From Arthrobacter sp. B6 (GTDB taxonomy: Bacteria; Actinomycetota; Actinomycetes; Actinomycetales; Micrococcaceae), in assembly GCF_001663775.1 (NCBI RefSeq), contig NZ_KV467168.1, forward strand, positions 2,330,870 through 2,394,869: a DNA stretch of 64,000 nucleotides. The letters are read 5' to 3'. The notes below the pieces were generated by a model. The model was not told where the DNA came from, did no database searches, and was given only the letters and a program-made list of their open reading frames with translations. Shown piece after piece: positions 24,415 through 32,680 of the stretch. Every line of letters starts with the position of its first letter. The first letter of the stretch is position 1. Made by a program: the position numbers and the translations under genes.

Positions 24415-25584
24415 TTGATCAATTCGTCAGGCACCAGCCTGGACAGCTTTGCCGTATCCACTTCCAACCGTGAAGGTCCTGCACAGTACGGCTACTCCGC
24501 CGCGGCCGCCCGTCACTTCGACGCCCACCCACCCGAACACCACCACAGTTCACAACAGAACGAGCCCGGGCGGGTGGTTCGCGTGGACCGCAACCTGGTC
24601 CTTACAGCAGTTGGAACTGAGCTGCTCCATCTGCCCTATCCCCTCGACGCCGGTGTGCCGGTGACGGGCGATTGGGTGTGGATCGGGCCGAACCGCGCCG
24701 GTGACCGGCAGATCATCGGGATCCTCCCCCGCAGGTCGGAACTCAGCCGGAAGCGCGCCTTTGCGGACTCCTCGGCGGCGCAGGTCCTTGCCGCGAACAT
24801 GGACGTGGTGGGTGTGGTGGTCCCCGTGGACCGGCCGCTCACGCACAACCGCCTCGAACGCACCCTCGTTGCGGCCTGGGATTCCGGCGCGGTTCCGCTG
24901 GTGATCATCACCAAAGCGGACCTGGCGGATGTGGCGGACGACGTCGTCGGGAAGGTCATCCTGCAGGCTGCGGGCGTGGACGTGGTCACCACCTCGGCCG
25001 AGAACGGCGACGGGATCGATGAGCTGCTTGCGCACCTGCCGCCGCACGGCACGCTGCTGCTCCTGGGTCCGTCCGGCGCCGGCAAGTCCACCCTCATCAA
25101 TGCCCTGGTGGGCCACCAGGTCCAGCACACCGGCGAGGTCCGCGCCGGGGACTTCAAGGGCAAGCACACCACCACGTCCCGCGAGCTCGTGCCGTTGCCC
25201 AACGGGGCCGTCCTGATGGACACCCCGGGCGTGCGGGGATTCGGCCTCTTCGACGCCGACGAAGGCATGGGCGAGATGTTCGGCGATGTGGAGGAACTGG
25301 CCGGCCGCTGCCGCTTTTCCGACTGCGCCCACCTTCGGGAGCCGGGCTGCGCGGTACAGGCCGCCCTGGCTGACGGCACACTCGATGAACGCCGCTGGAT
25401 CAGCTACGGCAAACTACAGCGCGAAATCGCCGCCCTGGCCCGCCGCACCGACGCCGCCGCCCGGCGAGCGTACCAGCGCGAGTGGCATCAGAAGGTGGTG
25501 GTGGCCGGCAAATCGCAACGTTCGGCGGAGCGTGACAGCTCCGAGCGAAGGGAGGAACAGCGGTCCCAGCGGAAGCGGCGGTAA
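24415..25584 (+). CDS. rsgA: Ribosome small-subunit-dependent GTPase A
   Basis: A 389-residue circularly permuted GTPase that acts in late maturation of the 30S ribosomal subunit. An OB-fold-like N-terminal part (GDWVWIGPNRAGDRQIIGIL) precedes the permuted G domain: G4 ITKAD near 165-169, then the P-loop GPSGAGKST (about 218-226) and DTPG (about 269-272). A zinc-binding C-terminus (CRFSDCAHLREPGCAV) and a basic tail follow. I chose TTG 24415 because GAGGA sits 6 nt upstream; GTG 24385 is in frame but has no clear ribosome-binding site. The gene stands alone, preceded by a leader-like ORF. Confidence 0.9.
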   Translation: MINSSGTSLDSFAVSTSNREGPAQYGYSAAAARHFDAHPPEHHHSSQQNEPGRVVRVDRNLVLTAVGTELLHLPYPLDAGVPVTGDWVWIGPNRAGDRQIIGILPRRSELSRKRAFADSSAAQVLAANMDVVGVVVPVDRPLTHNRLERTLVAAWDSGAVPLVIITKADLADVADDVVGKVILQAAGVDVVTTSAENGDGIDELLAHLPPHGTLLLLGPSGAGKSTLINALVGHQVQHTGEVRAGDFKGKHTTTSRELVPLPNGAVLMDTPGVRGFGLFDADEGMGEMFGDVEELAGRCRFSDCAHLREPGCAVQAALADGTLDERRWISYGKLQREIAALARRTDAAARRAYQREWHQKVVVAGKSQRSAERDSSERREEQRSQRKRR

Positions 25585-25730
25585 GCCACGTCGATGCACT
25601 ATCGCTCTTGGTACTCTGGGTCGCCAAACATGGCCTGAGAGGAAGCGGAGGTGATGGAGCATCGCCGGGAAGGGCATTCCGAGGCGGTGCTGCGCGTCCG
25701 GTAACGTGGACGTGCAGGACTTGCGGGCGA

Positions 25731-25742
25731 TGCAACGTTGTA
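25731..25742. promoter_or_regulatory. LacI-type operator upstream of the arabinan-regulon LacI gene
   Basis: TGCAACGTTGTA has the perfect core CAACGTTG and lies 51 bp upstream of the LacI start. The same motif occurs upstream of the GH51 gene (35285), the arabinoside importer (40804) and the secreted GH43 gene (40925), identifying this regulator as the likely controller of those operons and of itself. Confidence 0.75.
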
Positions 25743-25792
25743 AAATATTCGTGACAGGCCGCCCGGCCTGGAACAGCACCGGGGGAGGCAGC

Positions 25793-26812
25793 ATGGCGGC
25801 AACGCTTCACGACGTGGCCCGCGTTGCAGGCGTGTCCTTCAAGACCGTCTCCAACGTGATCAACAACCATCCGCACGTCCGGGACACCACGCGCTCCAAG
25901 GTTGAAAAGGCCATCGCGGAGCTCGGCTACCGGCCCAACCTGACGGCCCGCAGCCTGCGCTCCGGGCAGACCGGCGCCATCACCCTTGCACTCCCCCAGC
26001 TGAGCCTGCCCTACTTCGCGGAGCTGGCCGACGCCGTGATCGAAGCCGCCGCGAAGCATGGCCTGGTGGTGCTGATCGAACAGACTGGCGCGGACCGGAA
26101 GCGCGAGCTCGAGGTCATGGCCAGCCCCCGGCTCAAGATGTCCGACGGCCTGATCTTCAGCCCCCTGGCCCTCGGCCAGGAAGACGCAGACCTGATCAAG
26201 GCAGACGTGCCCATCGTCCTCCTCGGCGAGCGCATCTTCGGCAGCTCGTCCGACCACGTCACCATGCAGAACGTCACGGCTGCCCGGGCCGCCACCGAAC
26301 ACCTGCTGGACCTCGGCAGGAAGCGGATCGCCGTCGTTGGCGCCCACGAAGGTGAAGTGATCGGCTCGGCCGGCCTCCGCCTGCGCGGGTACCGGGAGGC
26401 CCTCGAATCCCGGGGCATTCCGTACGACGACGGACTGGTCGCCTACGTCGTGGACTGGCACCGGTCCAACGGTGCGGCCGCCATGCATGACCTGCTGGAC
26501 CGCGGCGCCACCTTCGACGCCGTCTTTGGGCTCAACGACACCCTGGCCCAGGGCGCAGTGCGCGTCCTGCAGGAAGCGGGCTTCCGCGTCCCGGACGACG
26601 TCGCCGTGATCGGATTCGATGATCTGGACGAGACCCGCTATACCCTCCCCACGTTGAGCACGGTTGACCCCGGGCGGACGGAAATTGCCGAGACTGCCAT
26701 CCGGATGCTGATGGAGCGGATCAAGGAGCCGAACGGAATGCCGCCCCGGGAGATAGAGACGGCCTTCCAGGTTGTGGCTCGCGAATCGACGGGCGCCTCA
26801 GACCAGGCGTAG
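25793..26812 (+). CDS. LacI family transcriptional regulator, probable arabinan/arabinoside regulon repressor
   Basis: A 339-residue LacI-family repressor. The helix-turn-helix reads TLHDVARVAGVSFKTVSNVI, the hinge NLTARSLRSGQTGAI, and the effector domain includes LPQLSLPYFAELADAV, FDAVFGLNDTLAQGAV and VAVIGFDDLDETRYTLP. ATG 25793 is preceded by GGGGGAGG. The nearest flanking genes (rsgA and the aminotransferase) give no hint of its job. Its own operator, TGCAACGTTGTA, recurs at three promoters of the arabinan locus 9-15 kb away. Control of those operons, with an arabinose-type inducer, follows from operator identity and is inference. Confidence 0.9.
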   Translation: MAATLHDVARVAGVSFKTVSNVINNHPHVRDTTRSKVEKAIAELGYRPNLTARSLRSGQTGAITLALPQLSLPYFAELADAVIEAAAKHGLVVLIEQTGADRKRELEVMASPRLKMSDGLIFSPLALGQEDADLIKADVPIVLLGERIFGSSSDHVTMQNVTAARAATEHLLDLGRKRIAVVGAHEGEVIGSAGLRLRGYREALESRGIPYDDGLVAYVVDWHRSNGAAAMHDLLDRGATFDAVFGLNDTLAQGAVRVLQEAGFRVPDDVAVIGFDDLDETRYTLPTLSTVDPGRTEIAETAIRMLMERIKEPNGMPPREIETAFQVVARESTGASDQA

Positions 26813-26875
26813 CCGGGATTGCACCCCCTCCCGGCTCAGGGCTCCGGGCATGGAGTTAACGCACGGCAGTTCCCC

Positions 26876-26938
26876 GAGTTTTTGTCCAGATACGGCGAGG
26901 TAACCACCCCGGAAGTCGCCGTATCTGGACAAAAACTC
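26876..26938. repeat. 63-bp palindromic intergenic repeat, copy 2
   Basis: Perfect 23-bp inverted arms (GAGTTTTTGTCCAGATACGG and three further bases, with the matching right arm) enclose a 17-bp loop. The arms equal those of copy 1 at 1483-1545 except for one base; the loops differ. This copy lies between the convergent LacI and aminotransferase genes. Confidence 0.85.
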
Positions 26939-26946
26939 CTATGGTG

Positions 26947-28281
26947 CTACTTCACCGCGGCGAGGGCCTCGTCGTAGATCCCCAGGGCCTTGCGCACTTC
27001 CTCAGGAGTGACCACTGCCGGGGGAACAACGTGGATCCGGTTGTCCGCGATGAAGGGCAGCAGCCCACGGTTCAAAAGTTCGGCCTTGATCCGGCCCATG
27101 TAGGCGGGCGTGACAGGCTGCTTGGTCTGCCGGTCCTGGACGAGCTCGAGTGCCCAGAAGACGCCACGACCGCGGACCTCGCCGATGACCGGATGGCGGG
27201 CCGCGAGGGCGGCCAGGCCCGGTGCGAGGTGGTCCCGGCCGATGCGCTCGGCGTTCTCCACGATGTTCTCTTCCTCGAAAGCGTCGATGGATGCCACGAT
27301 GGAGGCCGCGGCCAGGGGGTGGCCGGAGTAAGTCAGGCCGCCGGGGAAAACCCGCTCGTCGAACGTGGCGGAGATGTCCTTGGAGATGATGACACCGCCC
27401 ACGGGCACGTACCCGGAGTTGACACCCTTGGCGAAGGTGATCAGGTCCGGCCGGACGTTGTAGGCGTCCAGTGCGAACCAGTCGCCCGTGCGGCCGAATC
27501 CGGCCATGACCTCATCCAGGATCAGGACGATGCCGTGCTGGTCGCAGAGGGCCCGCACGCCTTCCAGGTAGCCGGGGGGCGGGAGCAGGATGCCCGCGGT
27601 GCCGGGGACGGTTTCGAGCAGGATGGCAGCTACGGACTGCGGTCCCTCGCACTCGATGGTCCGGCGCAGGTGTTGCAGCGCGCGCTCGGCTTCCTGCTGC
27701 GGCGTCTCCGCCCAGAACTCGGACCGGTAAAGGTAGGGCCCAAAAACGTGGACGTGGCCCCGGGAGTATTCGTTGTGGATACGGCGCCAGTCACCGGTGG
27801 CGGCGATCGCGGCTCCGGTGTTTCCGTGGTAGGACCGGTACCGGGAGATCACCTTGTCCCGGCCGGTGTGCAGGCGCGCCATGCGGATGGCGTTTTCGTT
27901 GGCGTCGGCGCCGCCGTTGGTGAAGAAGATTTTGTCCATCCCTGCCGGAGCGTGGGCAAGGATCCGCTCTGCAGCCAGGCCGCGGGTGTGGTTGGCGTGC
28001 GCGGGGGCTACGGTCACCAGCGCATCGGCCTGCTGCTTGATTGCCTCGATCACCCGGGGGTGCTGATGGCCGATGTTCGTGTTGACCAGCTGGCTGGAGA
28101 AGTCCAGGTAGGTCCGGCCGTCATGGTCCCAAACGGTGCTGCCGGAACCGCCGGCAATAACCAGCGGATTCAGGGCTCCTTGTGCGGACCAGGAGTGGAA
28201 GACGTTCGCCCGGTCCAGGTCGACCACTTCGGAGTTGGTGACGGGTGCGGCCAGGGCGGTCCGGGTACGGGTACGGGCCAT
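26947..28281 (-). CDS. Class III (omega) aminotransferase, PLP-dependent
   Basis: A 444-residue fold-type I aminotransferase. It shows TNGGADANENAIRMAR (cofactor phosphate region), RYRSYHGNTGAA, ILDEVMAGFGRTG (Asp binding the pyridine nitrogen) and the PLP lysine near 285 in FAKGVNSGY. The late arginine region (GEVRGRGVFWALELV) is also typical. Family members transfer amino groups from beta-alanine, 3-aminoisobutyrate, GABA or similar omega-amino acids. The start MARTRTRTAL at 28281 has AGAGGA upstream. It is divergent from a PucR regulator and near mmsA, which favours a beta-amino acid to semialdehyde step. Confidence 0.88.
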   Translation of the reverse strand: MARTRTRTALAAPVTNSEVVDLDRANVFHSWSAQGALNPLVIAGGSGSTVWDHDGRTYLDFSSQLVNTNIGHQHPRVIEAIKQQADALVTVAPAHANHTRGLAAERILAHAPAGMDKIFFTNGGADANENAIRMARLHTGRDKVISRYRSYHGNTGAAIAATGDWRRIHNEYSRGHVHVFGPYLYRSEFWAETPQQEAERALQHLRRTIECEGPQSVAAILLETVPGTAGILLPPPGYLEGVRALCDQHGIVLILDEVMAGFGRTGDWFALDAYNVRPDLITFAKGVNSGYVPVGGVIISKDISATFDERVFPGGLTYSGHPLAAASIVASIDAFEEENIVENAERIGRDHLAPGLAALAARHPVIGEVRGRGVFWALELVQDRQTKQPVTPAYMGRIKAELLNRGLLPFIADNRIHVVPPAVVTPEEVRKALGIYDEALAAVK

Positions 28282-28368
28282 GATGGTTCCTCTCGAGGAC
28301 GGTTGTCGGACGGTTGGCGTTCCTCTCCATCTTCCTCCCGGACACCGGCCCGTGTACCTAGACATTTG

Positions 28369-28374
28369 TATACT
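28369..28374 (+). promoter_or_regulatory. -10 element giving a possibly leaderless pucR transcript
   Basis: TATACT at 28369-28374 is a good -10 hexamer. The ATG at 28382 begins 8 nt after it, close to where transcription would start, so the mRNA may be leaderless. I see no convincing -35. Confidence 0.4.
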
Positions 28375-28381
28375 TGAAGCT

Positions 28382-28414
28382 ATGAAGATCGACGCTTTGG
28401 CAAACGCGGCCTGA
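28382..28414 (+). CDS. 10-codon ORF abutting the pucR start
   Basis: ATG 28382 opens MKIDALANAA and stops with TGA at 28412-28414. The pucR GTG (28415) follows immediately and in the same frame. The GTG has no visible ribosome-binding site, so it may depend on reinitiation after this short ORF, itself probably read from a leaderless transcript. It could equally be a chance frame. Confidence 0.35.
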   Translation: MKIDALANAA

Positions 28415-29962
28415 GTGCTGCCCACCATCAATTCCCTGCTGCACAACAAGGCCCTCAATTTGAGGCTTGTGGTGCCCGAGCCGGACAGCAAAGCGTTGGA
28501 TTCACCCGTGACCTGGGTACACAGCTCGGACCTGGATGACCCCACGCCCTTCCTCGATCCAGGCCAGCTGCTTTTGACGGACGGGACGCAGTTCCCTATC
28601 AGCGACGGGTCGCCCGAGGCGTATGGCGACTATGTCAGGCGCCTGGTGGAGCACGGCATCCAGGGGCTCGGCTTTGCCACCCAGGTGATCCACGGGGTGC
28701 TTCCGGAAGGGTTGCGGGCGGCCTGCCGGGAGCAGGGCCTGCCCCTCCTCGAAGTTCCGGACAGAACGCCGTTTATCGCCATCATCCGGTCCGTGGCGGA
28801 CTGGCTGGCCAAAGAGCAGAACGCCAGGTCCGAGTGGTCGCTGCAGGCCCAGCGGGCCATCGCACGCGCAGCCCTCCGCCCCGACGGGCTGCGGTCCATC
28901 CTCGCGGAGCTCGAGCGGCAGCTCCAATGCTGGGTGGCCCTGTTTGACGCGGCCGGGAACCACATCCTGATGCCCAACTCCCGGCCGGTGCCGTCGGCCC
29001 TGATGCCGGCAGTGGAGGCAGCTGTCCTGCGGGCGCTGGACCAGGGCGCACGCTCCGTCGCGCAACTGAACGTGGAGGATCAGCAGATCACGCTGCAGAC
29101 CTTGGGGCGACGGCACAATCTTCGCGGTGTGCTGGCCCTGGGGGCCATCGAGCCCCTGGACCCGGCCCGGACGGACATCATCAACAGCGTCATCGCCCTG
29201 GCCAGCCTGGCCCTGGAACAAACCCGGACCCTGGATACGGCGCGCCGCCACCTGCGGTCCGGCGTTTTTGAGCAGATGCTCTCCGGCAACACCGACGTGG
29301 CCGAGCGGACGGCAGGCCAAGTATGGGGAAAGCTTCCCAGCGAACCGGTGATTGTGACGGTGGCCCAGCCGCCCCGGCAGGGCCAGAACCTGCTGGAAGC
29401 TTTGGAGCTGCTCTCTGATGACCACCGCGGCGCGGTGTTCTATGCGCAGCGGGGCGAGAACGTCGTCGTCCTCGCCAATCCGGCGCACCAGCAGAAGGTG
29501 GAGGCGGTGCTGGGGCGATACGGGGCGACAGCCGGGACCTCGGCACAGACTGCTTTCGCGGGCCTCCCCCAGGGGCTCAAGGAAGCCGAGCGGTCCCTGG
29601 CGCGGGCGAATCAGCTGTCCCGGCAGGTTGTCGCGTTCGCCGAAGTTGCCGAAGGCGGCATGCTGGGACTGCTCCAGCGGCAGGAAGCGGAATCGGTGGC
29701 CCGCCGCCTCATTGAGCCGCTGCTGCGGCATGACGACGCCGAACAGTCACAGTTGCTGCCGACGGTGGCTGCGTGGCTGGCGAACAACTGCGTTTGGGAC
29801 CGGACCGCGCGCCAGCTGGGCGTGCACCGGCACACGCTGCGGAACCGGATTGACGCCGCCGGCGGCATCCTGGGCCTGAACTTGGACGGCCTGCGGGACC
29901 GGCTGGAACTCTATACCGCCCTGGAGTTCCTGGACATGGCAGAGGGGAGCCCGGAGCGCTGA
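28415..29962 (+). CDS. PucR family transcriptional regulator
   Basis: A 515-residue regulator. The N-terminal PucR/purine-catabolism domain (about 1-120) starts LPTINSLLHNKALNLRLVV and includes PGQLLLTDGTQF. A GAF-like middle (LERQLQCWVALFDAAGNHIL) precedes the CdaR-like GGDEF-derived segment and the C-terminal helix-turn-helix (TVAAWLANNCVWDRTARQLG then VHRHTLRNRI, about 445-480). Such proteins activate purine, pyrimidine, GABA or proline catabolic genes. Its position between the divergent aminotransferase and the convergent mmsA suggests control of a beta-amino acid pathway. The start is GTG 28415, with an unusual in-frame TGA directly upstream. Confidence 0.88.
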   Translation: MLPTINSLLHNKALNLRLVVPEPDSKALDSPVTWVHSSDLDDPTPFLDPGQLLLTDGTQFPISDGSPEAYGDYVRRLVEHGIQGLGFATQVIHGVLPEGLRAACREQGLPLLEVPDRTPFIAIIRSVADWLAKEQNARSEWSLQAQRAIARAALRPDGLRSILAELERQLQCWVALFDAAGNHILMPNSRPVPSALMPAVEAAVLRALDQGARSVAQLNVEDQQITLQTLGRRHNLRGVLALGAIEPLDPARTDIINSVIALASLALEQTRTLDTARRHLRSGVFEQMLSGNTDVAERTAGQVWGKLPSEPVIVTVAQPPRQGQNLLEALELLSDDHRGAVFYAQRGENVVVLANPAHQQKVEAVLGRYGATAGTSAQTAFAGLPQGLKEAERSLARANQLSRQVVAFAEVAEGGMLGLLQRQEAESVARRLIEPLLRHDDAEQSQLLPTVAAWLANNCVWDRTARQLGVHRHTLRNRIDAAGGILGLNLDGLRDRLELYTALEFLDMAEGSPER

Positions 29963-30009
29963 ACGCACCGGGCCCCCCTCACATCCGGCTCAGATGACGG
30001 CGCCGGCCA

Positions 30010-31515
30010 TCAGTTCTGCGGGAAGCCCAGGTTGATGCCGCCGTGGCTGGGATCAAGCCACCGCGAGGTGATGGCCTTTTCCCGCGTGTAGAACTGGAAG
30101 CCCTGGATGCCGTAGGCCTTGGAGCTGCCGAAGATCGAGTCCTTAAAGCCGCCGAACGAGTAGTAGGCAACGGGCACCGGGATGGGTACGTTGATGCCCA
30201 CCATGCCCACCTCCACTTCGTTCTGGAAGCGGCGGGCCGCACCGCCGTCGTTCGTGAAAATGGCCGTACCGTTGCCGAAAGCGCCGGAATTGATGAGATG
30301 CAGGCCTTCCTCGTAGGACGAGACACGGACCACGGCGAGGACCGGACCGAAGATCTCCTCCTGATAGACGCGCGAGTTGACCGGTACATCGTCGATCAGG
30401 GTGGGGCCGAGCCAGAAGCCGGCCTGGTCGCCGTCAACCTCGATGCCGCGGCCGTCCACCACAACCTTGGCTCCGTCCTCTATGGCGATATCGATGTAGG
30501 ACGCCACCTTGTCGCGGTGCTGCCTGGTGACGAGCGGGCCCATGTCACAGTTGCGCCTGCCGTCGCCGACCTTGAGGGTGGCGATGCGTGAGGTGATCTT
30601 TTCAATCAGCTGGTCAGCCACGGGTTCGACCGCGACCACAACACTGATGGCCATGCAGCGTTCGCCGGCGGAGCCGAACCCTGCGTTGATGGCGGCGTCG
30701 GCTATCAGGTCCAGGTCTGCATCCGGGAGGACCAGCATGTGGTTTTTGGCCCCGCCCAGGGCCTGGACGCGCTTGCCGTTCCGGGCCGCGGACTCGTAGA
30801 TGTACTGGGCGATCGGCGTGGAGCCGACGAAGGAGATGGCGCGGACGTCCCGGTGCTCCAGGAGGCCATCCACGGCCTCCTTGTCACCGTGCAGGACGTT
30901 GAAGACGCCGTCCGGGAGTCCTGCCTCGGTGAAGAGCGCGGCGAGCCAGTTGGCTGCGGACGGGTCCTTTTCGCTGGGCTTGAGGACCACAGTGTTGCCG
31001 GCAGCGATGGCGATGGGGAAGAACCAGAGCGGAACCATGGCGGGGAAGTTGAAGGGGCTGATGATGCCAACGACGCCGAGCGGAGACTTGGTGGAGTAGA
31101 CGTCCACACCGCTGGAAACATTCTCGGAGTGCTCCCCCTTGATCAGGTGGGGGAAGCCGGTGGCCAGTTCCACAACTTCCAGACCGCGGCTGATCTCACC
31201 CAAAGCGTCGGAGACCACCTTGCCGTGCTCTGAGGTGATGATCTCAGCAAGTTCACCCTTGCGCTCATTGAGGAGTTCACGGAACCGGAACATGATCTGC
31301 TGGCGCTTGGTGATGGACAGGTCGCGCCAGGCCGGGAATGCCTTGTGCGCCGAGGAAACCGCCGTTTCGATGTCCTCCTGGGAACCCAGGCTTACTGACT
31401 TCGTCTCCCTGCCCAAGGCCGGATCGAAGACGGGAGCCACGCGCCCGCCGGAGGACGGCGCCTCCTGACCATTGATCCAGTGCGGGACAACCTGCAGTTC
31501 GGTGGTATCAGACAC
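30010..31515 (-). CDS. mmsA: CoA-acylating methylmalonate-semialdehyde dehydrogenase
   Basis: A 501-residue aldehyde dehydrogenase of the MMSDH group, which oxidises methylmalonate or malonate semialdehyde with NAD+ and CoA to propionyl- or acetyl-CoA plus CO2. Visible features are PFNFPAMVPLWFFPIAIAAG, FVGSTPIAQYIY (NAD fold), and the catalytic Cys near 286 in GSAGERCMAISV, the GERCMA form typical of MMSDH. The usual ALDH general-base glutamate is replaced by GGAKNHM, as expected for the CoA-dependent group. The start is GTG 31515. With the aminotransferase and PucR it fits beta-alanine/3-aminoisobutyrate (pyrimidine or valine) breakdown. Confidence 0.92.
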   Translation of the reverse strand: MSDTTELQVVPHWINGQEAPSSGGRVAPVFDPALGRETKSVSLGSQEDIETAVSSAHKAFPAWRDLSITKRQQIMFRFRELLNERKGELAEIITSEHGKVVSDALGEISRGLEVVELATGFPHLIKGEHSENVSSGVDVYSTKSPLGVVGIISPFNFPAMVPLWFFPIAIAAGNTVVLKPSEKDPSAANWLAALFTEAGLPDGVFNVLHGDKEAVDGLLEHRDVRAISFVGSTPIAQYIYESAARNGKRVQALGGAKNHMLVLPDADLDLIADAAINAGFGSAGERCMAISVVVAVEPVADQLIEKITSRIATLKVGDGRRNCDMGPLVTRQHRDKVASYIDIAIEDGAKVVVDGRGIEVDGDQAGFWLGPTLIDDVPVNSRVYQEEIFGPVLAVVRVSSYEEGLHLINSGAFGNGTAIFTNDGGAARRFQNEVEVGMVGINVPIPVPVAYYSFGGFKDSIFGSSKAYGIQGFQFYTREKAITSRWLDPSHGGINLGFPQN

Positions 31516-31771
31516 AGCCTTCTCTTTCTTTCATCAGGGGGGCGATGGAATCATCTGTAGCCACCGTAGAGGCGCGGCAGCGCCGCCGACCTTATACATG
31601 TGTCGGCAATTGGGAGACGCCTTCAACAAAAGTCCATCGCCAATGGCGCCCCGGGCATCGTCACGGACGTTTACTGCGAGGTCACTCTGGCCGCGCCAGT
31701 CGGCGCCTCGAAGGCCCCACTCCAGCCGTTTCCCTGGCAGTTCTGCACGCGCCATCGACGGCTTCCGGTGG

Positions 31772-32608
31772 TCACCCGCCCTGCAGCCCCGAAGGCATAG
31801 GCGAGTCCAGGAAGGTGGTCACCACATCCTGCACGAGTCCGGTCCTGGCCAGCCCGAAGAAATGTGTTGTGCCGGGAAATACCGCCAACTGCGACGCGGG
31901 CACGCCTTCAAAGTCTCCATTCACATCTCCGCCGCGCAGTTGGAGGAACCGCACCGCATGCTCGAGCTTGACCATGTCGCAGTCGCCCACCGTGATCAGT
32001 GTCGGGGCGGCGATGCCGCGGATCTCGTCATCACTCCACCCTCCGGCGCCTGCATCGTAGCGTCCAAGCTTGTCCAGCAGCCCCTGCAGGTGCTCGCGGT
32101 CCGGATGCGGCGACACAGCGAGGTAACGCTGTTCCATGGGGGTGCCGGCGATCATGTCCACGGTCATGGCAGCGACCGCTTCGGCGTTTCCGCCCCGGTC
32201 ACCGTCCGGCCGGAACGATACCGACGAGACGATGAGTTTGCGCACAAGGTCCGGTCGGTTCACCGCGAGGTGCAGGGCAACCGCGCCGCCGACGCTGAAT
32301 CCGAAGACATCGGCCTCGCGGACGTCCAGATGCGCAAGGAGTCCGGTGACATCGGAGGCGAGGTCGGCAGAGTTCAGCGGACGGTCGATGTCGTTGGTCC
32401 GGCCGTGGCCCTGCAAGTCCGTGGCGATGACCCTGCGTCCCGCGGACAAGCCCGGGATTAATGCTCCAAATTGCTGCTCGATATCAAACAACCCGCCGTG
32501 CAGGAGCAACAATGGCGTGCCGCCGAAACCATGCAGTTCGTAGTACATCTGCAGTCCGTTGACAGGGGCGTACCCCGTTTCGGTGGCTGCCGCGGTTCGC
32601 TGGTCCAT
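31772..32608 (-). CDS. Alpha/beta hydrolase fold protein
   Basis: A 278-residue soluble alpha/beta hydrolase. The oxyanion-side motif is LLLLHGGLFD near residue 40, the nucleophile elbow GFSVGGAVAL near 115, and the catalytic His is in PGTTHFFGLA near 255; the acid is probably in ITVGDCDMV. ATG 32608 is chosen because GGAGG lies 8 nt upstream; upstream in-frame starts lack this. The substrate is unknown (ester, lactone or peroxide chemistry are all possible). It lies downstream of mmsA on the same strand after a 256-bp gap (31516-31771) in which I see only the short palindrome CGCCAATGGCG. Confidence 0.82.
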   Translation of the reverse strand: MDQRTAAATETGYAPVNGLQMYYELHGFGGTPLLLLHGGLFDIEQQFGALIPGLSAGRRVIATDLQGHGRTNDIDRPLNSADLASDVTGLLAHLDVREADVFGFSVGGAVALHLAVNRPDLVRKLIVSSVSFRPDGDRGGNAEAVAAMTVDMIAGTPMEQRYLAVSPHPDREHLQGLLDKLGRYDAGAGGWSDDEIRGIAAPTLITVGDCDMVKLEHAVRFLQLRGGDVNGDFEGVPASQLAVFPGTTHFFGLARTGLVQDVVTTFLDSPMPSGLQGG

Positions 32609-32680
32609 CTGCTCGTCCTCCGCTTCGTTTCGGGTCATCCTAGTCCGACTTCGGCGGCCGCGGCAGGGCTGCCTCACGCC

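Noticed and set aside
26941-28377. Plus-strand open frame of 478 codons opposite the aminotransferase
   Set aside because: The minus-strand frame carries all PLP-enzyme motifs; the plus frame shows only shadow composition.
31516-31771. Possible promoter hexamer TATAAG upstream of mmsA (minus strand)
   Set aside because: No -35 at suitable spacing; too weak to annotate.
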